From positions 1 through 13,393 of the forward strand of contig JNEM01015491.1 of NCBI GenBank assembly GCA_000697335.1: a DNA stretch of 13,393 bases. The letters run 5' to 3'. This stretch comes from Conidiobolus incongruus B7586. Its lineage: Eukaryota; Entomophthoromycota; Entomophthoromycetes; Entomophthorales; Conidiobolaceae. The notes beneath the pieces are model-generated. The model was not told the DNA's origin. It searched no databases and worked only from the letters and a program-made list of their open reading frames with translations. Of this stretch, positions 1 to 10,196 are shown piece after piece (position 1 is the first letter of the stretch; each line of letters opens with the position of its first letter). The position numbers and the translations under genes are program-made.

Positions 1-374
1 AAAGTTTTAAGATTATATAAATACCTGGAACACTGGTAACTTCCCAAGTTTTAACCATAGCCTAAAATATTAATCTGTAAGTGGTAAATAAGTAGTAATC
101 AAATAAATTCTACCTGAGTTTCATGATTCCAAATATACACATTACCGTCATAAAGTGAGGTAAGCACCCAAGGTTCTGTAGGATGAAGTTCTACACTTTT
201 AACTCTATTGGAGCGATTTAAAAATTTACGCTAAATAATCAGATGAATGGATTGATTGGATTATTTCGATATATAAAATTGAGAAAATACCTCAATATTT
301 AAACGATTTGACTAAATACAGGATAGTTAATATATGGAAATACTTAAGTTTGCTATAATATTATTAATTACCAT
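1..374 (-). CDS. COPB2/SEC27-like: Coatomer subunit beta-prime, N-terminal part (5' end of gene; runs off the left edge)
   Basis: Beta-prime COP is a WD40 subunit of the COPI coat, which carries cargo between Golgi and ER. Read on the minus strand, four exons splice to the family N-terminus: exon 1 holds only ATG (372-374), exon 2 is 291-311, exon 3 is 114-230 and exon 4 is 25-61. Introns are 312-371 (60 nt), 231-290 (60 nt), 62-113 (52 nt) and one beginning at 24. Exon 2 encodes SNRLNIE. Exon 3 gives 39 codons including [17 protein letters not shown] and YIWNHETQ, the first WD40 blade. Exon 4 gives [12 protein letters not shown] and ends in phase 1 just where the family has the Val of PVR. 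The RxxRVKSV-LHPTEPW block is diagnostic of this subunit. About 59 of roughly 800-900 residues are present; the rest lies beyond the window. The reading frame is intact. The first exon is the least certain part. Confidence 0.93.
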
Positions 375-1681
375 TACAGATGAAGTAAAATTAGTTAATA
401 ATCAGACTAATCTAACAATTTTAATTTTATTAGTTAACTGTTGAAAAAAAAGATGAAATAGGTAATAATAAATTTTCAAACATTATATAGTTTAATAAAT
501 TGAATTACTAACCCTTGTTATATAAGAAATATAAAATAATAGTGAATAATACTGATTAAAAAGAAAATAATGAATATTCTTTAATTGATTACTAAATGAA
601 TAGTGAGTTATTAATCATCAATATGAATAACATCAATCGTAATTATAAATAAATTTAATTTTGTGGGATAATGAAATTGATAATCATGAGTTGATTTCAT
701 TTGAGTGACGTGGAAATATTATCTGAACTATATTCTTTTTACTATTCAATGTAATCAACGATGATTGGTTGATTTGGTTGAGAAATTGAATGATTGTAAT
801 TAAAGTCTGAACTGACTTCATTTTAGTTGACATCAATTCTGTATGTGAATTTTGTTATATATTTTTAGTTTTTTATAGGTCAATAAATAAATAGCAAAGG
901 AATCAGCAAAATAATGGATGCTTTAAAAATTGAGAAAATTTTAATATCAATAATTATGACAGTAAATAATAATCGCAGCTGATTTATATTTTGAGTATAC
1001 TGCAATTTTAGTGTAATTTCAAATTCAAACTTTCTTGTAAATATAATATGAATAATTATAAATTTTATAACTCTTTTGGTGATAAATATACTATATACTA
1101 TATATTATATATTTTTAATGTTAATACCAACAATAACGAACTGATTATATATTCAATTGTTTAAAAATTATCTAGAGATTATCATAAAATAAAATTATAA
1201 TTAAATAATTTGTTGTTATGCTTATCAGTTATCAAGTATAATGATAAATATAAAAATACAATTATTTATTAACTGTGGAATATATATAATAATAATAATC
1301 TTTCTAACCTTACAAGATTTAATAAGTGTATAATATATCTTCGCTCAAATCAGTGATAACAAAAATTTAATAAAACTGCGATGATTAAACAGTTTTGATT
1401 TTGGTTATAGAATATATATCAAATCTTTAGGTTTGTCTTAGTATAGATTGAGAAATGAGATCTAAAGAAATTTATTACATAACACTGATTTTATAAATTG
1501 ACAAATCATTACTAATATTTATGATTATTTATATTTATTACTTGATTGAAAATTTAATTATGTAATACTCTGTGAATTTATTATTCTCTTAACCAATAAC
1601 ATGGCTTTTTGAATTGATATGTTAAGATTTTTGATGATTTCAATATATCTAAATATAGGAAAACTCTTGACACGAAAAAAG
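375..1681. other. AT-rich intergenic spacer between divergent genes
   Basis: This 1.3 kb separates the coatomer gene (minus) from the orphan gene (plus), so it should carry the coatomer promoter and 5' leader at its left end. I see no open frame of useful length, no tRNA and no repeat related to the transposons further right. The only texture is short runs of A/T and a TA-rich stretch near 1085-1112. Confidence 0.6.
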
Positions 1682-1869
1682 TATAAATAAAGGTTTGTTT
1701 TCGCGTAATCGATGATGAAAGTTTGAATTTTACATCACTCACTTCGCTATTTAACATTTTAACATCTCGTCCGTACTGGATCAGGTGTTACGTCATATTC
1801 ATATATAAGGTAGGCGATCATCTCTCTTGACATTTTATTTTATACACCACCAATCCAACCAAGAATCTT
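1682..1869 (+). promoter_or_regulatory. Putative promoter and leader of the orphan gene
   Basis: The 190 bp before the ATG at 1870 are clearly GC-richer than the spacer. They contain a canonical TATAAATA at 1682-1689, a second TATA-like TATATAAGG at 1802-1810, and TTACGTCA at 1788-1795, a match to the ATF/CREB-type bZIP site. The second TATA lies about 60 bp before the ATG, the same distance as in the two dehydrogenase genes, so I favour it as the core promoter. If transcription starts from the first TATA instead, a short upstream frame (ATGATG...TGA, 1712-1726) would be in the leader. The bZIP reading rests on one 8-bp match. Confidence 0.45.
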
Positions 1870-2271
1870 ATGACAACGCCAAGAAGATTAAAGAGATCTT
1901 CCATCAGCTTTGAGACCATTCCCAATGGATCTCTGAAAATAACCAAGACCATCGCACTCCCATCTCCCAAGACCTCCAGTGAAGACCTCAAGTTCGATAT
2001 CAAAGCCAAACCAAAAAGAAGAGGGAGAAGCTATACAGTATCGTCACCATTCGCCGACAAGTTGAAATATCACCAGAAGATGGAAGAATACCATCGCCAA
2101 TTAATTGTCAAGCTCATGCAAGATCAATTGGTAGAAAGCGAAAAGAAACTAAATCAACAAGACAATCATTGTATCAAAGAAATCAATTTAGACACTAAGA
2201 AATCTGTAAAAATTAAGAATAAGCTGGCCTGTTTCCGTAATAATATCTTAAAACCTTTAAAAATTTTCTAA
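1870..2271 (+). CDS. Basic 133-aa protein of unknown function, single exon
   Basis: I do not recognise the family. The frame is intact from ATG 1870 to TAA 2269-2271, with GC content well above the flanks and a GC-rich leader directly upstream, so it looks like a real gene. The protein is strongly basic. Residues 4-9 (PRRLKR) and 47-53 (KPKRRGR) are clusters that could act as nuclear localisation signals. Ser/Thr-Pro pairs (near residues 3, 32 and 59) are possible proline-directed phosphorylation sites. Residues about 62-97 are charged and rich in K, E, Q and L and probably form a helix, perhaps a coiled coil; the C-terminal tail is Lys-rich. There is no signal peptide, membrane segment or catalytic motif. 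AATAAA occurs at 2270-2275 and 2300-2305, but such matches are common in this AT background. A small nuclear or regulatory protein is a guess. The antisense open frame here (1818-2009) is a shadow. Confidence 0.72.
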   Translation: MTTPRRLKRSSISFETIPNGSLKITKTIALPSPKTSSEDLKFDIKAKPKRRGRSYTVSSPFADKLKYHQKMEEYHRQLIVKLMQDQLVESEKKLNQQDNHCIKEINLDTKKSVKIKNKLACFRNNILKPLKIF

Positions 2272-4255
2272 TAAACTTAATTAATATTTTATATTTTATA
2301 ATAAATTGTTAATATTTTTTGTTAAATATATGATCTTGAGATCCTTTATATGCATGATGTCATTAATAAATATGATATTTTTCAGTTATTTTTAGGTGTT
2401 TATCCAAATTCACTAAATCACTTTTACTCCATTTGAATTATTAAAAAACTTATATTTAAACTTCCTCATTTGAAAAATAGTAAACACTAAGATAACTTGT
2501 TCAAATTTGATATTATTTTGGATTATATATTTAAAGTGAATTGGTTTGTGGGCTTACAAATATATCAAAGTTGGCTACTTAATTTAAATGACCAAAATAT
2601 TAATTTAAAGACTTACATGATATTGGCATATTAAATGTGATATATTGGTATAAGATATATTTATAAAATTTAATGAACTTCACAATTTATTGGAAAATAT
2701 ATAGTTATTAATTAGTCATTTACAATCAGTTTTTAGAGTATTTTATATTACTATTGTTATCAAAATATCGCATGAATTATTATTAATTTTTAATCAAATA
2801 TATTCAAAAATATAGATATTAAATTAAAATTATTAAATATTGTATTTAATTATTTTTAAACAATTATTTGATCTATTTAGTGTTTAAACTATTAGCCTCA
2901 ATTTAATATTACTATATTAAATTGGCTTTCATAATGAAAAGATAGTAATAGTAAAATTTTTATAGTGTTAAATTTTATCTCTACTATATTTTGACCATAA
3001 AATCATTTAAAATTACTCTTAATTATGTTAAAATTGTTATAATAATTAAATTAATTTCATTAATAATTTTTACATTTAATCTTATAACTATTGATGTTAA
3101 TTATATTATCGAAAATTGATAAATATGATAAATTTCGTGAATATTTATTGTATAGTGTGAATTTAAATATTATAATATATTCTGTAAAATTATAGCTTAT
3201 AACTCTCAAATTTTTAGTATGGTATACTGCATTATCAACTATACACTCTTTTCGGCGGGTAAAGTTAATATTAAACTTGTTGACTAGTTATAATTTGGGG
3301 TGGAAATAAAAATTTATATAATATATATAGATCAATGTAAATATGATGGATTAACAATTATACCTAAAAAATGTTAAACGCTTATTCAGTTGTTAATATA
3401 TGTTTTAAAATAAAAAATAATTTGACTGCTGAATTGCCACAATATTGTTAAAAATATAAAATTATTTAATTATTTTATATTCTTATTATGGATAACTATT
3501 TATATTAATATCAATAATTAAATATTCTTTTTGTATATTTTCCTATTCCAATTTCAATACATATTGATATTAGATAATTAATATAACTTAACAATTCTAT
3601 TTGTATAGCAAATTTGATAATACTTTTAATTAAACAAATATTATATGGTAGTATTTTGATAAACAAACTCAGAATTGTCATTATTCTTAAATTGAATTAA
3701 TATTTGATTCTATATATATTTATCCTCTGCATGTTATATTGTTATTTTCATATCTATTAGTAGACCCTTTTCTAATAAACTTTGATAAATATATTTTTAT
3801 AACAAAACTAATCAACATAAAATGATTTTGATTTCTCTTAATATTGCAATATACAACAAATATTTCTATTTCTATAATTGTCAGTCTTTAATTTATTATA
3901 TTTCATCTATATTTAATTCACGTATAATGTCTAGTATTATTAAAAATGATATAAGCGAATAGTTCAAAATTTACATTATTAAATTCAAAAAAAATTCAAA
4001 AGAATAACCGTTAAATAAAAAATTCATAAAATAGATCAATCAAAGCATACTGTTATATACTTTGAAAAATTTTCAAACAAGTATTTAATAATAAAAAAAT
4101 CTAAAATTTTAGTTGGATATAAAATGAACTTTTGTGATATTTTGATAATCGCTCTAATTAGAAATAGGTAAAAATTAGTAGCTATACAAGTTCAATTTAT
4201 TAGATGATGTCAACTTAACTGCATTATTACATTTATAATATTTAAGTATTTAGAG
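2272..4255. other. AT-rich intergenic spacer
   Basis: Almost 2 kb with no coding-like stretch on either strand. Short A/T tracts dominate. A brief GC bump near 3250-3262 (TTCGGCGGG) is isolated and is not part of a tRNA or a frame. I see no decayed copy of the dehydrogenase genes or of the transposons. Confidence 0.6.
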
Positions 4256-4290
4256 TATAAAAAAGGAGACAAGGCATGTCAGGATCGTAA
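4256..4290 (+). promoter_or_regulatory. TATA-purine core promoter and short upstream frame of dehydrogenase copy A
   Basis: TATAAAAAAGGAGA at 4256-4269 lies 66 bp before the ATG at 4322. A near-identical element (TATAAAAAGAGAG) lies 60 bp before the ATG of copy B, although the surrounding spacers are unrelated by eye, so it was kept through duplication. Just downstream is a four-codon frame, ATG TCA GGA TCG TAA (4276-4290). If it is in the transcript it could lower initiation at the main ATG. Confidence 0.5.
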
Positions 4291-4321
4291 ATAATTATAA
4301 CTTTAGTTAAAATTATTAACA

Positions 4322-5409
4322 ATGAAAATTGACAATACTTGCTCAATTGTAACTGGAGGATCTCAAGGTATGGGTAAAGCTATTGTAAAATTATTAGTTT
4401 CTAAAGGGTATAGTATTTTATCAATTTCATGATATTATTGTTAATTTATTTTATTTAGTGGAAATGTTGTTATTGGCGATATATTAGATCAAGAAGGGGA
4501 AGAGCTTGCTAATTTCATTAATCAGTAATCATTCGAATCCTTATTCTAACTAATGTTAATCCAATAATATATGATAGAAATAGTAACAAAAGAGCTATCT
4601 ATGTTCATTGTGATGTGAAGGAATTGAGTCAATTGGAAAATTTATTTGAAGTAGCCAATAAAGAGTTTGGAGGTGCTCAAGTAATATTTCATACATCATT
4701 TATGAATAAATATTATTGATAACTGATCACACAGATCTTATTTAATAATGTTGGACTTAGCGAATTAGAGGATGCCATTAACGATTTAGGTAGTCAAATT
4801 TATAATATAAGATCAGTGAGCCATTAATTCAATATAAATATGTAGATAAAGCAACTAGAATGATTCAAACCAACTTGATATCGGTTTTCAACGGGACTCT
4901 GCTTGCTAAAAAATACTTTGAAAAACAGTTGGAGCAAAACCCAGATAAGAAATTTTGTATAATGAATACAGGTTCTCTTGCAGGAATTCAACCTGGTGGC
5001 AATATTCCAATTTACTCATTTACTAAAAATGCTGTAAAATTATTATTGGAATCACTATATTAAGGTTTATAATAATGATTTTTTATTAGATATGGAATTT
5101 TACGCACATATTCTCTCAATTAAATTGGAAAAATATCAGAATTAACTGCGTAGCACCAGGCTTTACAAGTAAAGATTTAATATAAATTTAATTTAATTCT
5201 TACTATAATATATTATAGGGACAGATGGTTTAATAACTGCGTTTGGCGAAGAAATTGTAAAATTTGAAAAATCTACTGGACTATTAGAACCAGAATTCGT
5301 TGCACAAAAAATGTTGGAAATAATTGAAGATGATAATTGTAATGGAATTGTTCGTTGTCTTGAAGTTGATAAAGTCACAGATGCTCCAAAGATCAAGGTG
5401 ATCTCTTAA
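4322..5409 (+). CDS. Short-chain dehydrogenase/reductase, copy A (15-hydroxyprostaglandin dehydrogenase-like, 255 aa)
   Basis: This is an NAD-linked classical SDR with a Rossmann fold. Seven exons: 4322-4407, 4459-4524, 4578-4680, 4735-4789, 4846-5033, 5090-5168 and 5219-5409. Introns are 50-56 nt and all GT-AG. Visible motifs are the cofactor loop TGGSQGMG (residues 11-18), an Asp at 36 after strand beta-2 (typical of NAD rather than NADP preference), CDV near 62-64, NNVG at 89-92 (the family usually has NNAG), Asn113, catalytic Ser147, the YxxxK pair Tyr160/Lys164, and PGFTRTD after the active site. Start choice: the ATG begins the MKIDNTCSIVTGG beta-1 strand and matches copy B. The protein ends VIS-stop with two TAA codons in a row, about 20 residues short of copy B, so the C-terminal tail is missing. 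The catalytic core is complete. Substrate unknown; hydroxy fatty acids or other secondary alcohols are possible. Confidence 0.9.
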
Positions 5410-6677
5410 TAAGGATTATCAAAATATCCAGATTATTTGGTATATAATAAAAATTAGGACATATTATTTTAATATTATTTACCATAATTTTAATTTTAAA
5501 CGAGAGATAAATCTTAGTAATATGAATTTATTCATTTGTTAATTAGTGAATAGTATTATACTTATTTAGTAAGTATTCAATTCATGCCGAATTATTAAAG
5601 TTCAATACTTTGGTTTTAATATTACTAATTTATATAAATGCATTTTCATCATATTTATTAAATAAACAGACTCTTTACATTTGATATTAAATGTAATTTC
5701 AATAAAATATTTATCATATTCATTTTATTATTACTGAAAAATATCTTTAAAATATAGCCATATATTGTAGCAAATTTCTCTGTATATCAAAATAATATTT
5801 ATGAAGTATCATTTAAATAGTTTTTTTGATATTGAGTTTATAGCTTTGATCAACTAGAAAATATTATTAAAAAACATCTTTATAGATAAATTATTAATAC
5901 ATAAACTGACCCGAAATATATATTAATGAAATGATATCACCTAGTTCTATCATACGATTTTAACCATTAAATATTGAAATTGATATGATTTAATTTTCAG
6001 GTTGCCAACTATTATTATAATTTTCAATAAAAATGTCAAACTATATATATATGGAATAGAAAACACAAAGAAAAAGATTTAGAGGAATGATCAATTCAAA
6101 ATAAATATTGTGATTAATATATTTCAACTAATTATCAGAATATATTAATAGAATACAATTATTATAATAGTTATTTGATTTTGAAAATTTTTATACAAAA
6201 AAATAAGTTACTATTTACAGAATTGTAAGTACTATATGTTGATCATATGCTTCATTTAAATATTAAATAAAATAATATTGAAAAGTTATCAATATGGATA
6301 TAAAAAATTTTAATATTATCTAAATTAGACTAAATATTTCTATTTTGGATAAATAATTTAAAATTTTTATTAATTTTTTTTCAATATTTTAATTGTTTCA
6401 ATTAAATTTAATCAAATTGTGACTACTAATTAGATTTTGGATAATACTCTTTACCCGATTTACTAAATTTGGAAATGTTAAAAATTTCAAAAAAGGATTT
6501 GACAATTAATAGATCTTTATATAACCATTAAAAGGTTAAAAATAATAAACTTGAGGATATTAGATAATGAACTGATTATTTCTTTCGAATGTTCATTATT
6601 AGTACATAAAGTAAAATTTAATATTATTTATTAGGTTTTGTTATCCCTTATGACATCGACGGTTTCAAATTGCGAAA
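5410..6677. other. AT-rich spacer between the dehydrogenase copies
   Basis: About 1.27 kb with no supported gene. I looked for a third dehydrogenase copy through its conserved blocks (the TGG loop, NNAG, the QTN block, YSFTK and the PGFT block) and found none on either strand. CG dinucleotides occur here at a low but visible rate, for example near 5499, 5588, 5911 and 6455, unlike the transposon region. Confidence 0.6.
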
Positions 6678-6690
6678 TATAAAAAGAGAG
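6678..6690 (+). promoter_or_regulatory. TATA-purine core promoter of dehydrogenase copy B
   Basis: TATAAAAAGAGAG, 60 bp before the ATG at 6738, matches the element of copy A at nearly the same spacing. A purine-rich leader follows. TGACATCG just upstream (about 6650-6657) resembles the GATGTCA near 4206-4212 before copy A, in the opposite orientation; this is a weak hint of a shared bZIP-type site. Confidence 0.5.
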
Positions 6691-6737
6691 AAAAAGTTAA
6701 GAAAAATGTGAAAAATAATCAAATTTAATAATAAATT

Positions 6738-7897
6738 ATGAAGATTGAAAATACTTGCTCAATTATCACCGGTGGATCTAAAGGGATTGGTAAAGCTATC
6801 GTTGATTTAATTATCAACAAAGGGTAATATATACTTATTTTACTAAATTATTGATTTTTAAACGCTATATTTAGTGGTAATGTTGTAATTGCAGATATTC
6901 TAGACAAGGAGGGTCAAGAACTTGCAGATTCGATTAACAAGTAATAGCCCTAATTTGGATTCATTACATTCTGATATTCATTAATTCATTGTTATTAGAG
7001 CCGGTAAGAAGAAGGCTGTTTTTGTCCATTGCGATGTTAGGGAATTGGATCAATTGGAAAATATGTTCAAAGTCGCCAATGAAGAATTCGGAGGTGCTCA
7101 GGTAATATTTTGATATCAATATGTAAAATATTGTCATTTATATAATAATATGTAGATTTTATTCAATAATGCTGGTATCAACGAAAAAGACGACGCTTAC
7201 AAAGATATTAGTAATTATTATCCATCAGTTAATTAATTTAGATACATACTGACATATAGGTATAGAAAGATCGATTAACATATTCCAAACCAACTTGGGA
7301 TCTGTTTTCCAAGGAACAATCCTTGCTAGACAGCATTTTGAAGAACAATTACAGCAAAATCCTGATAAGCAATTTTGCATCATGAACACTGGATCTCTTT
7401 CTGGCGTTGAGCCATGTATTGAATTCCCAATTTATTCTTTTACCAAGAATGCTGTAAGTTTAATATTCATATTATATGATATTATTAATTTATACTTATT
7501 AACCGTATAACTAGGTTTGGAATTTTACTCACATATTCTCTCAATTAAAATGGGCAAATATCAGAATTAACTGTATTGCACCTGGCTTTACAAGTATATA
7601 ATTATTATTTGATATAAATGCTCTATTACTTAATCATATGTATTAGGAACCGACATATTAAAGGATGAAAATGGCGACTCAACTGATATGATTGAACAAG
7701 GCTTTGGTTTAATGGAACCCGAATTTATAGCAGAAAAAATGTTAGAATTGGTTGAAGATGACAACGCCAATGGAATTGTTCGCTTTGTAGAAATTAATAA
7801 GATTACTGATGCTCCCAAACTTCGAGTCTTCTCAATGCGAGATGTTACAGATATATTTGCTAACCGTAACCTTAATGGAGATGTAGCTTTGAATTAG
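6738..7897 (+). CDS. Short-chain dehydrogenase/reductase, copy B (15-hydroxyprostaglandin dehydrogenase-like, 277 aa)
   Basis: This is the full-length partner of copy A. Seven exons: 6738-6823, 6875-6940, 6999-7101, 7156-7210, 7260-7453, 7515-7593 and 7647-7897. Introns are 49-61 nt. All exons join in frame to 277 aa. Motifs: TGGSKGIG at 11-18, Asp36 (NAD-type), CDV at 62-64, canonical NNAG at 89-92, Asn115, catalytic Ser149, Tyr162 and Lys166 (Ser to Tyr spacing 13, as in 15-PGDH), and PGFTRTD at 191-197. The C-terminus has an extra 20 or so residues (MRDVTDIF... to ...GDVALN) that copy A lacks. By-eye identity to copy A is about 70% over some 225 aligned residues, highest in exon 6 and lowest in exon 4. 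Exons 1, 2, 3, 4 and 6 have exactly the same lengths in both genes. Probably cytosolic: no signal peptide or membrane helix. Substrate not predictable from sequence. Confidence 0.93.
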
Positions 7898-8886
7898 TTT
7901 TTTTTTTCATTCATAAACTTCGATTCTTTATTGATTATCCAATTTCCTGTTTGATACTTGTATAAATTTTGATTATATCTTGTTTTCATTAAAATGTTAG
8001 AATTCAGAAAAAGATTATCTAGTATTCCTTGTATAATGTGAAAATATTTAATATATGAATAAAGAACCAATTTGTATAGAATTATTGTGAGAAAATAATA
8101 ATAAATATATTTGACCATTTTTAATTAAATAATTAAAGAAAAATAAATTTATCACCAATTATTCTCATATAAAATTAATTTATTATAATAGAAAAAATTT
8201 AAACCTATTGGTAATAAATCAAATATTATTATCATACATTTACAGTTTACCCTTGGAATCAAGTATTTTTTAAATTATATTAAAATTATAATACTGAATA
8301 AAAGCTCGGTTTCATATTATAATATTAACTCTCTTTACTAGAACCTCTAAAATAATTCAATTCATATAAATTTTTATATTGTGTAAAAATAGTAACAAGT
8401 AATAGGAAATAACTTTAATAGTTGAATCAATTTATGATCAATAAAAATATCAATAATTTTTATAAACATTATCAGTAATATTAAATATTTATTTTGATCT
8501 CTAACAAAATACTAACCATTAGATAAATATATTGAGAATTGATGATCATATTAGGGTGTTTATTAAGATTTATATAATTTTTAAATTGGAAGTGTGAATT
8601 TTTATTTTTATAATTAGTTGAAATATAAATCTAATTGATTATTATGTTATTCAATCATTCTTCACTCCTATTATTTGAACTTTAAAATTTTTAACAAAAT
8701 TGGATAAGGTGGTTTGCTTAAAATATTTATAAAACTTTGAATAAAACTAAATATAGTATTTTATTGAATTGAATTGACATAAATAAAATATATATATATA
8801 TATAATACTATAATTCAAACCTACTGATGTAAGATTAAATTTTATTTTATTGCTATTATTATAAATATTAAATAATTATAATATTA
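7898..8886. other. 3' flank of copy B and AT-rich spacer
   Basis: A T-run follows the stop directly (about 7898-7908), and an AATAAA at 8058-8063 is a possible polyadenylation signal. The rest is AT-rich spacer with a (TA)8 tract at 8789-8804. The minus-strand open frame at 7894-8118 has no coding character and is taken as chance. Confidence 0.5.
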
Positions 8887-10194
8887 GTGTAGAAATTAAG
8901 TAATGGCACAATTTTAAGATTGTAATTAAACAAATAAATTAATAAATAATATATAAAAATTAATGAATAATATAAAATTAATAGCCTTTTTTATTATTAA
9001 TAACTTTTTTCTATACTTTTAGTAAGCTTCTAATATCTAAAAAATAATTCTTTTTATTAAAAACTGAAATTTAATATTTTACAAACTAATTTAATTTGTT
9101 TGCAGGAATTTTTTTTGCTGTAGGCTGTTTTTTTGATTGTCTAAAACAATTATAATCACATAGGTTATAATCAGGTGAATATATTAGATGTGGTAACTCC
9201 TTTTAATTTTTTTTATATAAAAAATCTTTTATAACTTTAGCTTTATGTATTTTACAATTATTATATAAAATAATAGGTGTTTTTAATTTATATTAAGAAT
9301 ACTATTTAGAAATTGTTTTATTTAAAAAAATAATGTATAACTTACTATTAATTAATTTTCCTTAAGATATTAAATAAAAAAATTATATATCATTATAATT
9401 TATTATAATAATTAACATTCACTTATATTTAAAATGCTTATTCATTAGAATTTATAAAAAGGATTGATTTAGCTTAACCCAACATTTTTTTTATTTTTAA
9501 GTAAAGAATTATATAAAAGAATTTAAGATTTATTAATTGTAAGTATTTATTATAAAAACTTTTGTTTTTAGTTATACCTTAATAAATTTAGTTTAGCTAT
9601 AGCTACTTTAGTTTTCTTTTAGGCTTTTGTTAAATTATAAGGTATCTATTTTATATTTTTATTAATTAATCTAAGTTTAAACTTAAGTAAATATAATATG
9701 CTTGTATAATTAATATTAAATTACTTTGATAATTCTCTAACAGAAATAAAAAGGTATTTCTTAATATATTTTTTTACTCTTTTAATAAGTAAAAGAATAA
9801 CAGTAGAAATTAATCTTTTAGATTTTAGTAAATTTTAAATAGTGTCCCTTCTAGCTTTAAAATCACAAATCTAGCAATATATAGTAGTTTTAAATAAAAC
9901 ACCATCTTTATAAACTGTTTACAAGTTTTAAATGATTTTAGAGGGTTTATAGTTAAGTTTTAAAGATATAAAAATAAAAGCCTTTTGATAATCACAATCT
10001 AGTTTAAGCATGATTAAATTTAAGTGTAAATTTTAAAATCAAAATATTTTAATAAAAAAAATAATTAAAATTAAATATATATAGTTTAAAAATATTCATT
10101 TTTCTATATATTTATATATAAAAAATCTTTCAAAATATATAATATATTTGAAAGATCAGAAATTAAAAAATTTCTCATTTCTTAATTTTTATAC
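8887..10194 (-). mobile_element. M1: near full-length mariner (DD34D) DNA transposon, decayed
   Basis: The 1308-bp element is close to the 1.3 kb usual for mariner. The left end reads GTGTAGAAATTAAG and the reverse complement of the right end reads GTATAAAAATTAAG, with a longer imperfect inverted repeat behind each. Both ends are flanked by TA (8885-8886 and 10195-10196), the target duplication of this superfamily. The 5' end of the element is at the right, because the transposase lies on the minus strand. M1 keeps noticeably more G and C than the other copies around it, so it is probably the youngest. Many internal stops make it inactive. Confidence 0.85.
8978..10011 (-). pseudogene. Mariner transposase pseudogene of M1
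   Basis: Read from ATG at 10011-10009, the frame starts MLKLDCDYQKAFIF and shows two DNA-binding helix-turn-helix regions, around residues 20-60 (with KTTIY) and 88-115 (ISVRELSK, FNINYTSILYLLK). Near the C-terminus it reads KELPHLIYSPDYNLCDY, the mariner YSPDLAPSDY block, then FLDIRSLLKV-stop-KKVINN, where the family has a Trp in the stop's place. The second catalytic Asp is changed to Asn (codon 9260-9262); the third, in CDY, is intact (codon 9155-9157), with exactly 34 residues between them. The span is 1034 bp, close to the 345 codons of active mariners but not a multiple of three, so there is at least one frame change. Stops are mostly TAA or TAG where Gln or Trp is expected. The middle third is hard to follow. 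Confidence 0.85.
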
Positions 10195-10196
10195 TA

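Noticed and set aside
1818-2009. Minus-strand open frame antisense to the orphan gene
   Set aside because: It overlaps the better-supported plus-strand gene and its GC-rich promoter and looks like its shadow.
4525-4577. TTCGAATCC resembling the T-arm of a tRNA
   Set aside because: It lies inside intron 2 of copy A, and no acceptor stem, D-arm or anticodon arm can be formed around it.
4860-5063. A separate small gene of 67 codons inside dehydrogenase copy A
   Set aside because: It is exon 5 of copy A read on into intron 5; the copy B alignment shows the exon ending at GCT before GTAA.
5193-5396. Minus-strand open frame over the last exon of dehydrogenase copy A
   Set aside because: It is antisense to a convincing coding exon; the same kind of shadow occurs at 7630-7818 over copy B.
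7894-8118. Minus-strand open frame encoding a Tyr/Ile/Lys/Asn-rich peptide
   Set aside because: Its composition is that of translated AT-rich spacer, with no motif and no GC rise; it begins inside the stop region of copy B.
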